From Rhizobiales bacterium 65-79 (GTDB lineage Bacteria > Pseudomonadota > Alphaproteobacteria > Rhizobiales > Rhizobiaceae), in the NCBI GenBank assembly GCA_001896885.1, contig MKRJ01000015.1, forward strand, positions 1 to 64,000: a DNA stretch of 64,000 nucleotides, in the 5' to 3' direction. The stretch's first letter is position 1. Each line of letters opens with the position of its first letter. Positions 27,869 to 35,770 of this stretch are shown here, in pieces. The position numbers and the translations under genes were made by a program. Below the pieces are notes generated by a model. That model worked only from the letters and a program-made list of their open reading frames with translations. It was not told the DNA's origin and made no database searches.

Positions 27869-28305
27869 TCAGCCCTTGTAAGCGACGAGGATAGCGCCTG
27901 CCGTAACGAGGGCGACGCCAAGCCAGTTCGGTAAGGATAGATGCTCCTTAAGGAAGACCACGCCGAAGACCGCAACCAGCACAACACTTAGTTTGTCGAT
28001 CGGCGCTACCCGTGCGGCATCGCCCAGTTGAGCGCTCGGAAATAACAAATCCATGAGCCGCCGGTCGCGATGCCGGAGAGCGTCAGGAATAGGTAACTTC
28101 GGCCGGAGATTGTGCTGAGAGACTGGAATTGCCGGGTCGCTGTGAGTATCGCGCCAAGGACGATCAGGATGAGGATGGTGCGGATGAAGGTGGCGAAATC
28201 GGAATTGACATTTTCGACCCCGATTTTCGCGAAGATCGCGGTGAGGGCCGCAAAGATGGCTGACATCACCGCCCAGAACTGCCACGAGACAACATAAGCA
28301 TTCAT
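27869..28305 (-). pseudogene. EamA-family (DMT) transporter with one frameshift
   Basis: The start at 28305 (GGAGG upstream) reads WQFWAVMSAIFAALTAIFAKIG and continues for 96 residues to SWICYFRALNW. A single-base loss near 28033 shifts the frame; the other frame continues QLGDAARVAPIDKLSVVLVA, VVFLKEHLSLPNWLGVALV and ends TAGAILVAYKG. With one base restored it would be a normal 140-residue EamA protein of five helices. The small-molecule substrate is unknown. Confidence 0.85.
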
Positions 28306-28320
28306 GACGTTTCCTCCGAT

Positions 28321-28692
28321 TCAGGCGGTTGGCGAATGACGAGGAGGCCCGTGAACATGGGCCACCGAGATCACGACCGAGGCAAGCACGGAAACTCAGG
28401 CCGTTCCGGTTTCTTCATGTTCATACATGAAAGCTACTTCGAGCGAAAAGGCTGAGAAGATCGTTTAGGCGCCGAGAACGCCCGTGGTCACGACCAGCCG
28501 CCATGCTGCCCGGATCGGTTTTGACTGCGAAGCAGCCGACCTACAGGCCCATGACGAGCGATCCGACGATTTTGACGGTGAGCGTCCCGAAGGGAAAGCC
28601 GGGGCCGAGCAAGGAAGGGCAGGGGTCCACGTCATGACGGAGCGCTCCGCAAAGTCCGGCTCCGAGCAAGACTAAGACGTAGACAAAGCCAT
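28321..28692 (-). pseudogene. crcB: Fluoride channel CrcB/Fluc, disrupted
   Basis: Reading from the ATG at 28692 on the minus strand: after an early shift the frame gives FVYVLVLLGAGLCGALRHD, then GPGFPFGTLTVKIVGSLVMG, a TAG, and VGCFAVKTD. After another shift it gives RLVVTTGVLGA, a TAA in place of a Phe codon, TIFSAFSLEVAFMYEHEETG, a TGA, and SVLASVVISV. The order GAGxGGxxRH / FPFGTLxVN / GFxGAxTTFSTFSLE is diagnostic of CrcB. Three in-frame stops and at least two frameshifts make it dead. It precedes the EamA gene on the same strand. Confidence 0.75.
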
Positions 28693-28759
28693 GCTGTATA
28701 TTCGATCTTAGCACGGGCGATCAGGGCCATGTAGCCCTGTCGCGTCGGAAATCACCGCT

Positions 28760-28775
28760 CGGTAGGAGTCATCAG
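28760..28775 (-). promoter_or_regulatory. Possible 3' remnant of a crcB-motif (fluoride) riboswitch
   Basis: On the minus strand, 68 bp before the crcB start, lies CTGATGACTCCTACCG. The string GATGACTCCTAC resembles the conserved 3' end of the crcB-motif aptamer. The matching 5' half (GG-GATGG...CC) is not found upstream; that space is occupied by a cueR remnant on the other strand. If correct, a deletion removed half of the aptamer. Low confidence. Confidence 0.3.
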
Positions 28776-28784
28776 CTAGAATAG

Positions 28785-29178
28785 CGATACCGGGTCTATT
28801 CCGAAGACCACGTCCATACGCTCCGCTTCGTCCGGTGGGCCCGAGATCTCGGCTTTTCGGTTGCGCAGATGATTAATCTGCTCGCGCTGTGGAGCGACCG
28901 CTCGCGGGCGAGCGCCGACGTCAAGCGCATCGTCATGGAACATGTGGCGGAACTGGACGCAAACGCGTGAGCTTCGCGACATGTCGAAGACGCTGCGACA
29001 TCTGGCGGAGCACTGCCAGGGAGACGATCGCCCGCATTGTCCGATCATCGAAGCCTTTCCAGCGGGCACAAAGCGGGGCCGCCCAAGCCCCGGCGGATCA
29101 GGCGCCACATTGACCACCCTGACCACCGGCGAGCCTGATAGCAACGGGCAACCGAAACATAGCCGGCATGGTCCGTAG
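28785..29178 (+). pseudogene. cueR: CueR-like MerR-family copper regulator, disrupted
   Basis: The plus frame at 28785 reads RYRVYSEDHVHTLRFVRWAR, DLGFSVAQMINLLALWSDRS and RASADVKRIVMEHVAELDAN, then a TGA. The shifted frame continues ELRDMSKTLRHLAEHCQGDD, RPHCPII, with the two Cys of the copper loop (C...C) retained. The N-terminal HTH with the RYYE motif is gone. The sequence corresponds to CueR/HmrR from about residue 35 to the end, followed by an unrelated extension. It cannot function. Confidence 0.75.
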
Positions 29179-29181
29179 CCG

Positions 29182-29727
29182 CTAGGTGCGGGGCAGCATC
29201 CGCTGCAACACACGATCGCCGCGCACGAAAAAGTGGTAGAGAGCCGCGGCGACATGCAATCCGACCAGCGCCAGCAGGGCATAGTTCGCGAGCAGCCCGT
29301 GGATATCGCCTGTCCAGGCCCAGCCGGGCGCGCGCGTGGCCACGATCCTTGGCATCTCGAACACGCCAAAGAAGGAGACCGGCATGCCGCGCCAGCAGGC
29401 GTTGATCCAGCCGAGAACTGGTAAGACGAACAACAGAAGATAGAGAAGCCAGTGCACGACGCGTGCGGAGGCCGCCTGCCATGGTGGAATGCGGTCTTCC
29501 GGTTCCGGCTCGCCATGCGTCAGGCGCCAGGCGAGCCTGACCACAGCAACGAACAGGATCAGCACGCCGAACGAAAAGTGGAAGCCTATCAGCGTGGTGA
29601 CGGGTGTATCGCGGCGAATGTCCGGCATGGTCCAGGCCAGGATGAACTGGACGATCAGCAGCGCCAGAATGAGCCAATGCAGCGTCTTCGCCGTGCTGGT
29701 GTAGGCGTCGCGATTTGTCTCCGCCAT
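29182..29727 (-). CDS. Cytochrome b561
   Basis: The start at ATG 29727 is chosen for GAGG eight bases upstream and because the family begins near here. The 181-residue protein has four helices with the heme-ligating His of KTLHWLILALLIVQF, GFHFSFGVLILF, VVHWLLYLLLFVLPVLGW and LVGLHVAAALYHFF. It is a di-heme, inner-membrane electron carrier between quinol and periplasmic acceptors. A decayed paralogue follows in 29852-30356, suggesting a former tandem pair. It may supply electrons to the redox-active proteins in this island, but that is speculation. Confidence 0.88.
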   Translation of the reverse strand: MAETNRDAYTSTAKTLHWLILALLIVQFILAWTMPDIRRDTPVTTLIGFHFSFGVLILFVAVVRLAWRLTHGEPEPEDRIPPWQAASARVVHWLLYLLLFVLPVLGWINACWRGMPVSFFGVFEMPRIVATRAPGWAWTGDIHGLLANYALLALVGLHVAAALYHFFVRGDRVLQRMLPRT

Positions 29728-29851
29728 GGAAATGACCTCTTCCGCTTTCTCCGGCACGGTTTTGAGCGACAGCCTGCGGCGGAACAAGGTCAGTCCAGAT
29801 ACAATTTCGTAAGGATTCGAGCATGGTTTCCATGCGGCGCATCATGCCTTG

Positions 29852-30356
29852 CTAAAAGAATGCGGCTTGCGCCAGCGCCGCCAGGACGTGAACGCCGCCG
29901 AATCCAAGCGGTATGCAGACGAGTTGGCATGGAGCATGGCGAAAGTCCTGGCCGAAAGCTCGCCGAGGGACGGGGCCGGCGGCACGGCAGGCTCCTGAAG
30001 CCGCGCGGGAGGCATGAAGGGCATCCGGCCCATGACCCAGCCATCCCATTATCAGGACGGCAAGGATCTTCGCGTATAGAGACATGTGGACGAAAGCGCT
30101 CGCTCGCGATACGCGCGGGTCGCGGCATCCGCTGTAAAGGCGCCTTGGTGAAGACACGTCAACAAAGCCGAAGGACAGTCATGGCAACGATGATCACGCC
30201 CATCGACAAGTGGGGCGGAAGCCATTTCCTCGTCGCCATGCCGGGCCCGTCCACCGGCTCGAACGCGGTCGCAATCTGCGCGGCGAGCGCCGACACGGCC
30301 AGCCAGCGCAGCAGACGGATGCCGAAATGCCAGCGTCGGCCAGGGATGTCAGTCAT
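29852..30356 (-). pseudogene. Second cytochrome b561, decayed
   Basis: From ATG 30356: MTDIPGRRWHFGIRLLRWLA, ALAAQIATAFEPV and WLPPHLSMGVIIVAMTVLRL, which match the first two helices of b561, then TGA. Further along, in shifted frames, come HMSLYAKILAVLIMGWLG and LVCIPLGFGGVHVLAALAQA, matching helix 3 and helix 4 (HVxAA). At least two frameshifts and one stop separate these pieces. The first conserved His before helix 1 appears to be replaced (RLLRWLA for LLHWL). Confidence 0.6.
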
Positions 30357-30398
30357 CGTTGAAGGCTTCCATTCATCAACGGCATGCGCGGGGATTTG

Positions 30399-31199
30399 AT
30401 GTTTTTCTTCATCTCGAAACTGGTCGAATTCTTCCTGACTCCCTCCAACCTTATGGTACTGCTCGCACTGGTCGGTGTTTTCGCTTTGCTTGTCGGATGG
30501 TCTCGATGGGGACGGGCATGCATATTAGCGTCGGTTTTGCTGCTGGCCATCTGCGGCTGGGGCCCTCTTGGACCGGCTGCCTTGATAGTGCTCGAGGACC
30601 GCTTTCCCCAGCCGGTGATCGATAGGCCCGTCACCGGGATCATCCTTCTTGGCGGAGCTGTCGACACCCATATCAGCAGCGAGCGCGGCGTCCTGGCGAT
30701 GAACGAGGCGGGAGAACGGCTGACCGCGACCGTCGATCTCAGTCGGCGCTATCCGGATGCAAGGATATTTCTCTCGGGTGGAGCCAGCCATATCATGGGC
30801 GGGAACGGCAAGCTGTCGGAATCTCAGGTCGCCCGCGAAATCCTGGTGTCGCTGGGCGTGCCGCCACAGCGCATCGAGATGGAGGAACGATCGCGAAACA
30901 CGTGCGAGAACGGCACCGAAAGCAAATCCGCTCTTCAGCCGAAGCCAGGCGACCGTTGGCTGCTTGTGACGTCGGCGAGCCACATGCCTAGGGCGGTCGG
31001 ATGTTTTCGTGCAGCGGGATTCGACGTGATCCCATATCCGGTCGACTACCGGACGCGCGGAACGGATGATCTCAAACGGGCGACCAAATCCATCGCCATC
31101 GGGCTCGCCACGACCGATCTCGCCGCGCACGAGTGGTTCGGGTTGGTGACCTACCGGGTTGCCGGGCTGACGATGGAGCTGTTTCCTTCGGCACGTTAG
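30399..31199 (+). CDS. YdcF/ElyC-family (DUF218) membrane protein
   Basis: ATG at 30399 follows GGGGAT; 266 residues. Two N-terminal helices (NLMVLLALVGVFALLVGW and ACILASVLLLAICGW) precede a DUF218 domain: TGIILLGGAVD, IFLSGGASHIMG, MEERSRNTCENG and WLLVTSASHMPRAVGCFRAAGF. ElyC in E. coli supports peptidoglycan synthesis through the undecaprenyl-phosphate pool. This fits the envelope theme of the left part of the window. The precise reaction is unknown. Confidence 0.85.
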   Translation: MFFFISKLVEFFLTPSNLMVLLALVGVFALLVGWSRWGRACILASVLLLAICGWGPLGPAALIVLEDRFPQPVIDRPVTGIILLGGAVDTHISSERGVLAMNEAGERLTATVDLSRRYPDARIFLSGGASHIMGGNGKLSESQVAREILVSLGVPPQRIEMEERSRNTCENGTESKSALQPKPGDRWLLVTSASHMPRAVGCFRAAGFDVIPYPVDYRTRGTDDLKRATKSIAIGLATTDLAAHEWFGLVTYRVAGLTMELFPSAR

Positions 31200-31277
31200 G
31201 CGCTCGCAATCCGCGCGCAGCAGCTTCTGAACTATCGCGATCTTGGAGTCGCAGGAATCATCTTTCATCTCGACATA

Positions 31278-31292
31278 TACCCTACCCCACTA
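31278..31292. promoter_or_regulatory. Candidate DmeR/RcnR-type operator
   Basis: TACCCTACCCCACTA lies 35 bp upstream of the dmeR-like start. Read on the minus strand it is TAGTGGGGTAGGGTA, resembling the G-tract sites flanked by TA-rich ends used by RcnR/CsoR proteins. No matching site is seen before the dead copy at 27012. This is a proposal from motif resemblance. Confidence 0.4.
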
Positions 31293-31327
31293 CATTATCT
31301 TGGCCTTCGCTGGACGATGAGGCCGGA

Positions 31328-31606
31328 ATGTCACACACGATAAAAGACAAGAACAAGCTGATCGGGCGCATCCGGCGGATCCGCGGTCAAGCAGAGGCCG
31401 TGGAGCGGGCGCTGGAGGCGGAAATCGGCTGCGCTGACGTGCTCATGCTCGTCGCCTCGATGCGCGGCGCCATCAATGGCCTGACGGCTGAACTGATGGA
31501 AGACCACATTCGCTACCATGTCGCCGACCCAGACCACGATCCGGATGCGGACCGCGCCAGAGGCGCGGCCGAGCTCATCGACGTCGTGCGCACTTATCTG
31601 AAGTGA
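31328..31606 (+). CDS. dmeR: Metal-responsive repressor of the CsoR/RcnR family (DmeR-like)
   Basis: 92 residues: MSHTIKDKNKLIGRIRRIRG, then QAEAVERALEAEIGCADVLM (the conserved Cys), MRGAINGLTAELMEDHIRYH (the conserved His pair) and a C-terminal helix. The four-helix fold, the Cys and the His residues of the RcnR/DmeR group are all present. DmeR controls the adjacent dmeF Co/Ni exporter in rhizobia. Here the exporter starts 12 bp downstream. The first 65 codons of open frame upstream are not family-like, so this ATG is the start. Confidence 0.85.
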   Translation: MSHTIKDKNKLIGRIRRIRGQAEAVERALEAEIGCADVLMLVASMRGAINGLTAELMEDHIRYHVADPDHDPDADRARGAAELIDVVRTYLK

Positions 31607-31617
31607 GGTCGAGGATC

Positions 31618-32643
31618 ATGGTGAACTCTGTGCTTGGCTGGCTCGGTTTCGGCGTGCACGATCATCCGCATGGCGGGCACGGCCATGGTGGGCACAATCA
31701 CGGACCTCACGGCCACACCCATGGGGTGATCGACGCAACGATCGCCACCACCGATCGGGGCATCTGGGCGATCAAATGGTCCTTCGTCATCCTGGCGATC
31801 ACGGCCGTTCTGCAAATGGCCGTCGTCGTGCTTTCAGGAAGCGTTGCGCTGCTTGCCGACACTATCCATAATATCGGCGACGCCACCACGGCGATCCCGC
31901 TGTGGATCGCGTTCATTCTAGCGCGCCGCAAGCCGACGAAGACCTTCACTTACGGCCTCGGGCGCGTCGAGGACCTAGCTGGCATCATCATCGTGCTGAT
32001 CATCCTGTTCAGCGCCATCGTCGCCGGCTACGAGGCCATCGACCGCCTGATCAACCCACAGGCTATAAGCTATCTCGGCTGGCTGGCTGCGGCGGGTATC
32101 CTCGGCTTCCTCGGAAACGAGGCGGTCGCCGTGTTCCGCATCCGCGTCGGCCGGGAGATCAACAGCGCCGCCCTTGTCGCCGACGGCTATCATGCCCGTA
32201 CCGACGGGCTGACCAGTTTGGCCGTCGTCGCCGGCGCGATCGGCGTGTGGCTTGGCTTCCCGCTTGCCGATCCGATCATTGGGCTGCTGATCACCATCGC
32301 CATTTTCGGCATCGTCTGGCAGTCGGCGCGCTCCGTCCTGACGCGGATGCTGGACGGAATCGAGCCCGGTGTCATGGACGAAATCCACCATGCCGCCGCG
32401 CATGTGCCGGGAGCGCATGTCACCGAAGCAAAGGCCCGATGGATCGGCCACAAGCTGCACGCGGACGTGACAATCGACGTCGACGGATCCTTGCCGCTGT
32501 CGGCCGCCAACAAGATAGCATTAACCCTCGAAAATGAGCTGTTCGAGCACATGCCTGCCCTTGCCGCGGCAAACATCCGGTTTGCAACAGAACATGCCGG
32601 ACGTGATCATCTCCACGACCATGCGCACGATCACAACCATTAA
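31618..32643 (+). CDS. dmeF: CDF-family cobalt/nickel exporter (DmeF-like)
   Basis: 341 residues. His-rich N-terminus (HDHPHGGHGHGGHNHGPHGH), six helices with the metal site DTIHNIGDATT in helix 2 and DGYHARTDGLTS in helix 5, a C-terminal cytoplasmic domain with HHAAAHVPGAHVTEAKARWIG, and a His-rich tail (HLHDHAHDHNH). DmeF proteins of rhizobia export Co(II) and Ni(II) by proton exchange. Start at ATG 31618 follows GAGG. It forms an operon with the repressor gene upstream. A degenerate copy of the C-terminal domain lies at 39760-40155. Confidence 0.88.
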   Translation: MVNSVLGWLGFGVHDHPHGGHGHGGHNHGPHGHTHGVIDATIATTDRGIWAIKWSFVILAITAVLQMAVVVLSGSVALLADTIHNIGDATTAIPLWIAFILARRKPTKTFTYGLGRVEDLAGIIIVLIILFSAIVAGYEAIDRLINPQAISYLGWLAAAGILGFLGNEAVAVFRIRVGREINSAALVADGYHARTDGLTSLAVVAGAIGVWLGFPLADPIIGLLITIAIFGIVWQSARSVLTRMLDGIEPGVMDEIHHAAAHVPGAHVTEAKARWIGHKLHADVTIDVDGSLPLSAANKIALTLENELFEHMPALAAANIRFATEHAGRDHLHDHAHDHNH

Positions 32644-32681
32644 ATGTCCTGGCATTTCGTCGGAGCAAGAACCGCAGGCAT

Positions 32682-32758
32682 CAAATCCGCTTTTCCTACG
32701 ATTCCGGCAGGCCATCGGCGAAGAAGCCAACGGCACGCGGTTTGGAAAAGCGGATTTG
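32682..32758. repeat. Perfect 15-bp inverted repeat flanking 47 bp
   Basis: CAAATCCGCTTTTCC (32682-32696) and GGAAAAGCGGATTTG (32744-32758) are exact reverse complements. The distance (77 bp overall) is too long for a simple transcription terminator but fits a small non-autonomous element or a relic of one. It sits just after dmeF. Confidence 0.7.
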
Positions 32759-32792
32759 GTCTATTTTGCCCGACTGGTTCTCGCACTACCGT

Positions 32793-33002
32793 CTAACGCC
32801 ACGCACTCTCGTTTTTCTTCTCGTAGTCGCTGAACGCCTTCTTCAACCCACCGAGCACCTCGGCGGCGGTTTCGAACATCGCCTTCAGCTGTGGCTCGTC
32901 CACCTTTTCGATGTCCTCGCGCAGATGGTCCATTATGTCCTGCAGCCCAGCTTGCATGTTCTGGGTGTGGTGGCGGGGGTCGCGGTCCATTTCACTGGCC
33001 AT
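32793..33002 (-). CDS. Small conserved hypothetical protein, likely coiled helical
   Basis: ATG at 33002 with GGAG at 7 bp; 69 residues. It is highly charged and helical: DRDPRHHTQNMQAGLQDIMD, HLREDIEKVDEPQLKAMFET and LKKAFSDYEKK. It has no signal or membrane segment. The two His residues and Met could bind metal. It is convergent with dmeF and divergent from the PadR-chrA pair. I recognise no characterised family; composition and ribosome site support a real gene. Confidence 0.6.
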   Translation of the reverse strand: MASEMDRDPRHHTQNMQAGLQDIMDHLREDIEKVDEPQLKAMFETAAEVLGGLKKAFSDYEKKNESAWR

Positions 33003-33138
33003 GGGAATACTCCGTCGGTTGGTTTTGCGGCTTGGCCCGCCGTCATCTCGGGCGGGTTGCGAAACTAACCAACGAACCATACAATCGGTTCACGATATCG
33101 AAACTCGATTTCATCAATATTTTTGGACGGTCAAAAAC

Positions 33139-33441
33139 ATGGAGCATCAGGAACTGTTGTCGGGCTTCATACGATTGCACGTCCTGCATCATGCCGCCGA
33201 GGGCGATCTTTATGGGCAATGGATGATCGAGGAACTGGCGCACCACGGCTACCGCGTTAGTCCGGGCACACTCTATCCGATGCTCCATGCCATGGAGCGT
33301 AAGGGCTATCTTCAATCGCGCACGGAGCGCGCCGGCCGATCGCATCGGCGCGTCTACCGGGCAACGCCCTTCGGGCTCGAAGCCTTGGCGGTCGCGCAAG
33401 ACAAGATCCGGGAGCTGTTTCGTGAGGTCGTATCCGAATGA
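33139..33441 (+). CDS. PadR-family transcriptional regulator
   Basis: 100 residues forming a winged helix: LSGFIRLHVLHHAAEGDLYG, MIEELAHHGYRVSPGTLYPM and LHAMERKGYLQSR, then RRVYRATPFGLEAL. It overlaps the chromate transporter gene by 4 bp (ATGA), so they are co-translated. PadR proteins usually repress an adjacent operon and are released by a small ligand. Here it most likely controls chrA. The AT-rich sequence just upstream (33090-33125) contains loose dyads that may be the operator. Confidence 0.85.
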   Translation: MEHQELLSGFIRLHVLHHAAEGDLYGQWMIEELAHHGYRVSPGTLYPMLHAMERKGYLQSRTERAGRSHRRVYRATPFGLEALAVAQDKIRELFREVVSE

Positions 33442-34637
33442 CGGTCGCTGAGAATGCACACCGGGGAACCGCGGGCGAAGTCTTTCGCGCTTTTTTGAAA
33501 CTCGGCGTGACGTCGTTCGGCGGACCAATCGCCCATCTCGGCTATTTCCGCGACGAGCTCGTCGTCCGCCGCAAATGGATCGATGAGGAAGGCTATGCCG
33601 ACCTCGTCGCGCTCTGCCAGTTCCTTCCCGGACCCGCGAGCAGCCAGGTCGGCTTCGCGCTCGGGTTGCTGCGCGGCGGTCCGCTCGGGGCGCTCGCGGC
33701 ATGGTCGGCGTTCACCCTTCCGTCGGCTGCCCTGCTCGTCTTGTTCGCCCTTGGGGCGAGCGCCTTCTCCGGGCCGACGGGAGCGGGCCTTCTTCATGGC
33801 CTCAAGATCGTTGCCGTTGCCGTCGTCGCTCAGGCGGTCTGGGGCATGGCAAGGACGCTTACGCCGGACCGCGAACGTGCCAGCATCGCCCTGGCGGCGG
33901 TGCTGATCGTCATCTTCGCCGCGGGCTCGATCGGGCAGATAGCCGCGATCGTTGTCGGCGGTGTCGCAGGCTTATGGCTGTGCAAAGGCGGAGCCGTCCC
34001 TACGGGCGGGCATTTGCATTTCAGGGTGACCAAGCCCGTTGGCATTGCCGCACTTGCGCTGTTTGTCCTGCTGCTTGTGGTGCTGCCGATCCTCGCCGGC
34101 AGATCGCAGGGAATTGCACTGTTCGATTCATTCTTCCGCGCCGGCTCTCTCGTTTTCGGCGGCGGTCACGTCGTGCTGCCGTTGCTGCAGGCCGAAGTCG
34201 TTCCTTCAGGCTGGGTAAGCGACAGCGCTTTCCTGGCTGGGTACGGCGCTGCGCAGGCCGTGCTGGGGCCGCTTTTCACTTTCGCCGCGTATCTCGGAGC
34301 CGTGATGGGACCGCAACCGAACGGCTTCGCCGGCGCGGCGGTCGCGCTCGCCGCGATTTTCCTCCCCGGCTTTCTCCTTCTGATCGGCGCCTTGCCGTTC
34401 TGGGACGCGTTCCGCACCCGACCGGCCGCGCAGGCGGCCATGCGGGGCGCCGACGCGGCTGTCGTCGGCATTCTGGCAGCCGCCCTCTACAGTCCGGTGT
34501 GGACCAGCGCCGTTCTCGCGCCGCGCGACTTCGCGCTCGCCCTTGCCGGCTTCCTGCTGCTCACCGTGTGGAAGGTCCCGCCGTGGATCGTTGTTGCGTT
34601 ATTGGCTGCTACCGCCACCGCGCTCGGTCTGACTTGA
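33438..34637 (+). CDS. chrA: Chromate transporter ChrA (two-domain)
   Basis: 399 residues with two CHR domains in tandem: the first begins FLKLGVTSFGGPIAHLGYFR and contains CQFLPGPASSQVGFALGLLRGG; the second begins FFRAGSLVFGGGHVVLPLLQ and contains GYGAAQAVLGPLFTFAAYLG. This is the long-chain ChrA that extrudes chromate, probably by proton symport. It follows a PadR regulator with which it overlaps. It is the intact counterpart of the broken chromate module at 22.4-24.2 kb. Confidence 0.92.
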   Translation: MTVAENAHRGTAGEVFRAFLKLGVTSFGGPIAHLGYFRDELVVRRKWIDEEGYADLVALCQFLPGPASSQVGFALGLLRGGPLGALAAWSAFTLPSAALLVLFALGASAFSGPTGAGLLHGLKIVAVAVVAQAVWGMARTLTPDRERASIALAAVLIVIFAAGSIGQIAAIVVGGVAGLWLCKGGAVPTGGHLHFRVTKPVGIAALALFVLLLVVLPILAGRSQGIALFDSFFRAGSLVFGGGHVVLPLLQAEVVPSGWVSDSAFLAGYGAAQAVLGPLFTFAAYLGAVMGPQPNGFAGAAVALAAIFLPGFLLLIGALPFWDAFRTRPAAQAAMRGADAAVVGILAAALYSPVWTSAVLAPRDFALALAGFLLLTVWKVPPWIVVALLAATATALGLT

Positions 34638-34915
34638 GGAGGATTTCATATGGTTACTGCGAGCTTCCGTTACACGGCCGATGATGTCGATGCGGCGATT
34701 GCCTTCTTAAGGGGCCGGTTCCGGTCAAGGGCGAGGCCACTTCCGGCTATGCCGACTTTTACCAGACCCGGATTTCGCCGGCTTCTCCACACAAAAGTCG
34801 ATGGACGTCCGCCTTGCAGGCGGAAGGGTGCGACTAGCTCCGGCAATTCGAACGCGCCGACGAGAATGGCGGGATTTTGATGCGGACATGGGTCGTGGAT
34901 GATCGGGCGGAAGGA
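34638..34915. other. Region downstream of chrA with a possible short remnant
   Basis: An ATG at 34650 is preceded by GAGGAGG and opens a frame that begins MVTASFRYTADDVDAAIAFL. It then continues in another frame with KGEATSGYADFYQTRI, as if a frameshift had occurred. I do not recognise the family and call it at most a decayed small gene. Confidence 0.35.
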
Positions 34916-35770
34916 TCATGTCGTCATCTGCCTCCAAACGAGCGCTGCCGCTCGCACAACCTCGAGCGTTGCGCCGACGCCATTCTCCTCACCTTTGTCG
35001 AAATCCCCCTCGGTCTGCGCCATGCTGTTGGTGACATGCGCGAAACAGACCACCGACCGCCTGGTCGCCACGCCGAAGGCATAGAGTGCAGCGGCTTCCA
35101 TCTCGACAGCCAGTGCGCCGTGAGCCCGCGCGGTCTCAATCGCGATTTCAGTCTCGCGATAGGGCGCGTCCGTCGTTCATGTCGCACCACGATGAATGAC
35201 GATGTCACCGTGAGCGGCAGGCGAACGCTCCACGTCGGCAAGCAGCGATTGGTTTGGTGCTTCGGAGAAGGTGGAAGGCGGCAGATAGTGATAGCTCGTC
35301 CCTTCATCCCGAAGCGCCCGATCGATCAATATGAAGTAAGGCGTCGGGCCGTGATCGGTGATCCGCCCCGCCGAAGTCACGCTGATAAGCAGCTCGCAGC
35401 CCGATGCGAACAGCTGCTCCGCGACCAGGACGGCGAACGAAGCTCCGACTGCGCAGCCGACAATTCCAACTCGTCCAAATCCCTCAAGGTCGAACGTCAG
35501 GAGCTCTGTGTGGTAACACGCCCATCCTTCGTGGAGATGACCCCCATTGGTCTGCTTGAGATGGCGGACAATGTCCCCGTCTGGATCGAGCACGCATATG
35601 TCGGGCACCGGCATAAGCGCGAGACCCTTCTGCCGCCGAGCCTCTCGCAGCAGCGCTTCCGGTCGGAATACCGATCGCGCCCTGTGATCTTTACCGGAGA
35701 GAATCGGCCACCCGATGCTGGCCTTCGCGTCGGCGTCTTCTCCTGGCTCGTCAGATGTCTGCTTTGTCAC
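34916..35770 (-). pseudogene. Nucleoside phosphorylase-like protein with one in-frame TGA
   Basis: GTG at 35770 overlaps the upstream ArsR-rhodanese gene by 4 bp (GTGA). The frame reads KGLALMPVPDICVLDPDGDI, TNGGHLHEGWACYHTELLTFD and GRVGIVGCAVGASFAVLVAE. It goes on to ITDHGPTPYFILIDRALRDEG, then GAT, a TGA at 35175-35177, and TTDAPYRETEIAIETARA. It ends AVEMEAAALYAFG and CFAHVTNSMA. PNP/UDP-family enzymes have GATWTTDAPYRET here, so TGA replaces the Trp codon TGG. Apart from this one codon the whole 284-residue chain is open. It is either a fresh pseudogene or a read-through case. Confidence 0.75.

Noticed and set aside
28776-29516. 246-codon minus frame antisense to the cueR remnant and b561
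   Set aside because: cueR and b561 sequence lie in other frames or strands with clear family matches.
35175-35177. Selenocysteine or recoded Trp at the TGA in the nucleoside phosphorylase
   Set aside because: No SECIS-like hairpin was seen and relatives have Trp; mutation is simpler, though readthrough remains possible.
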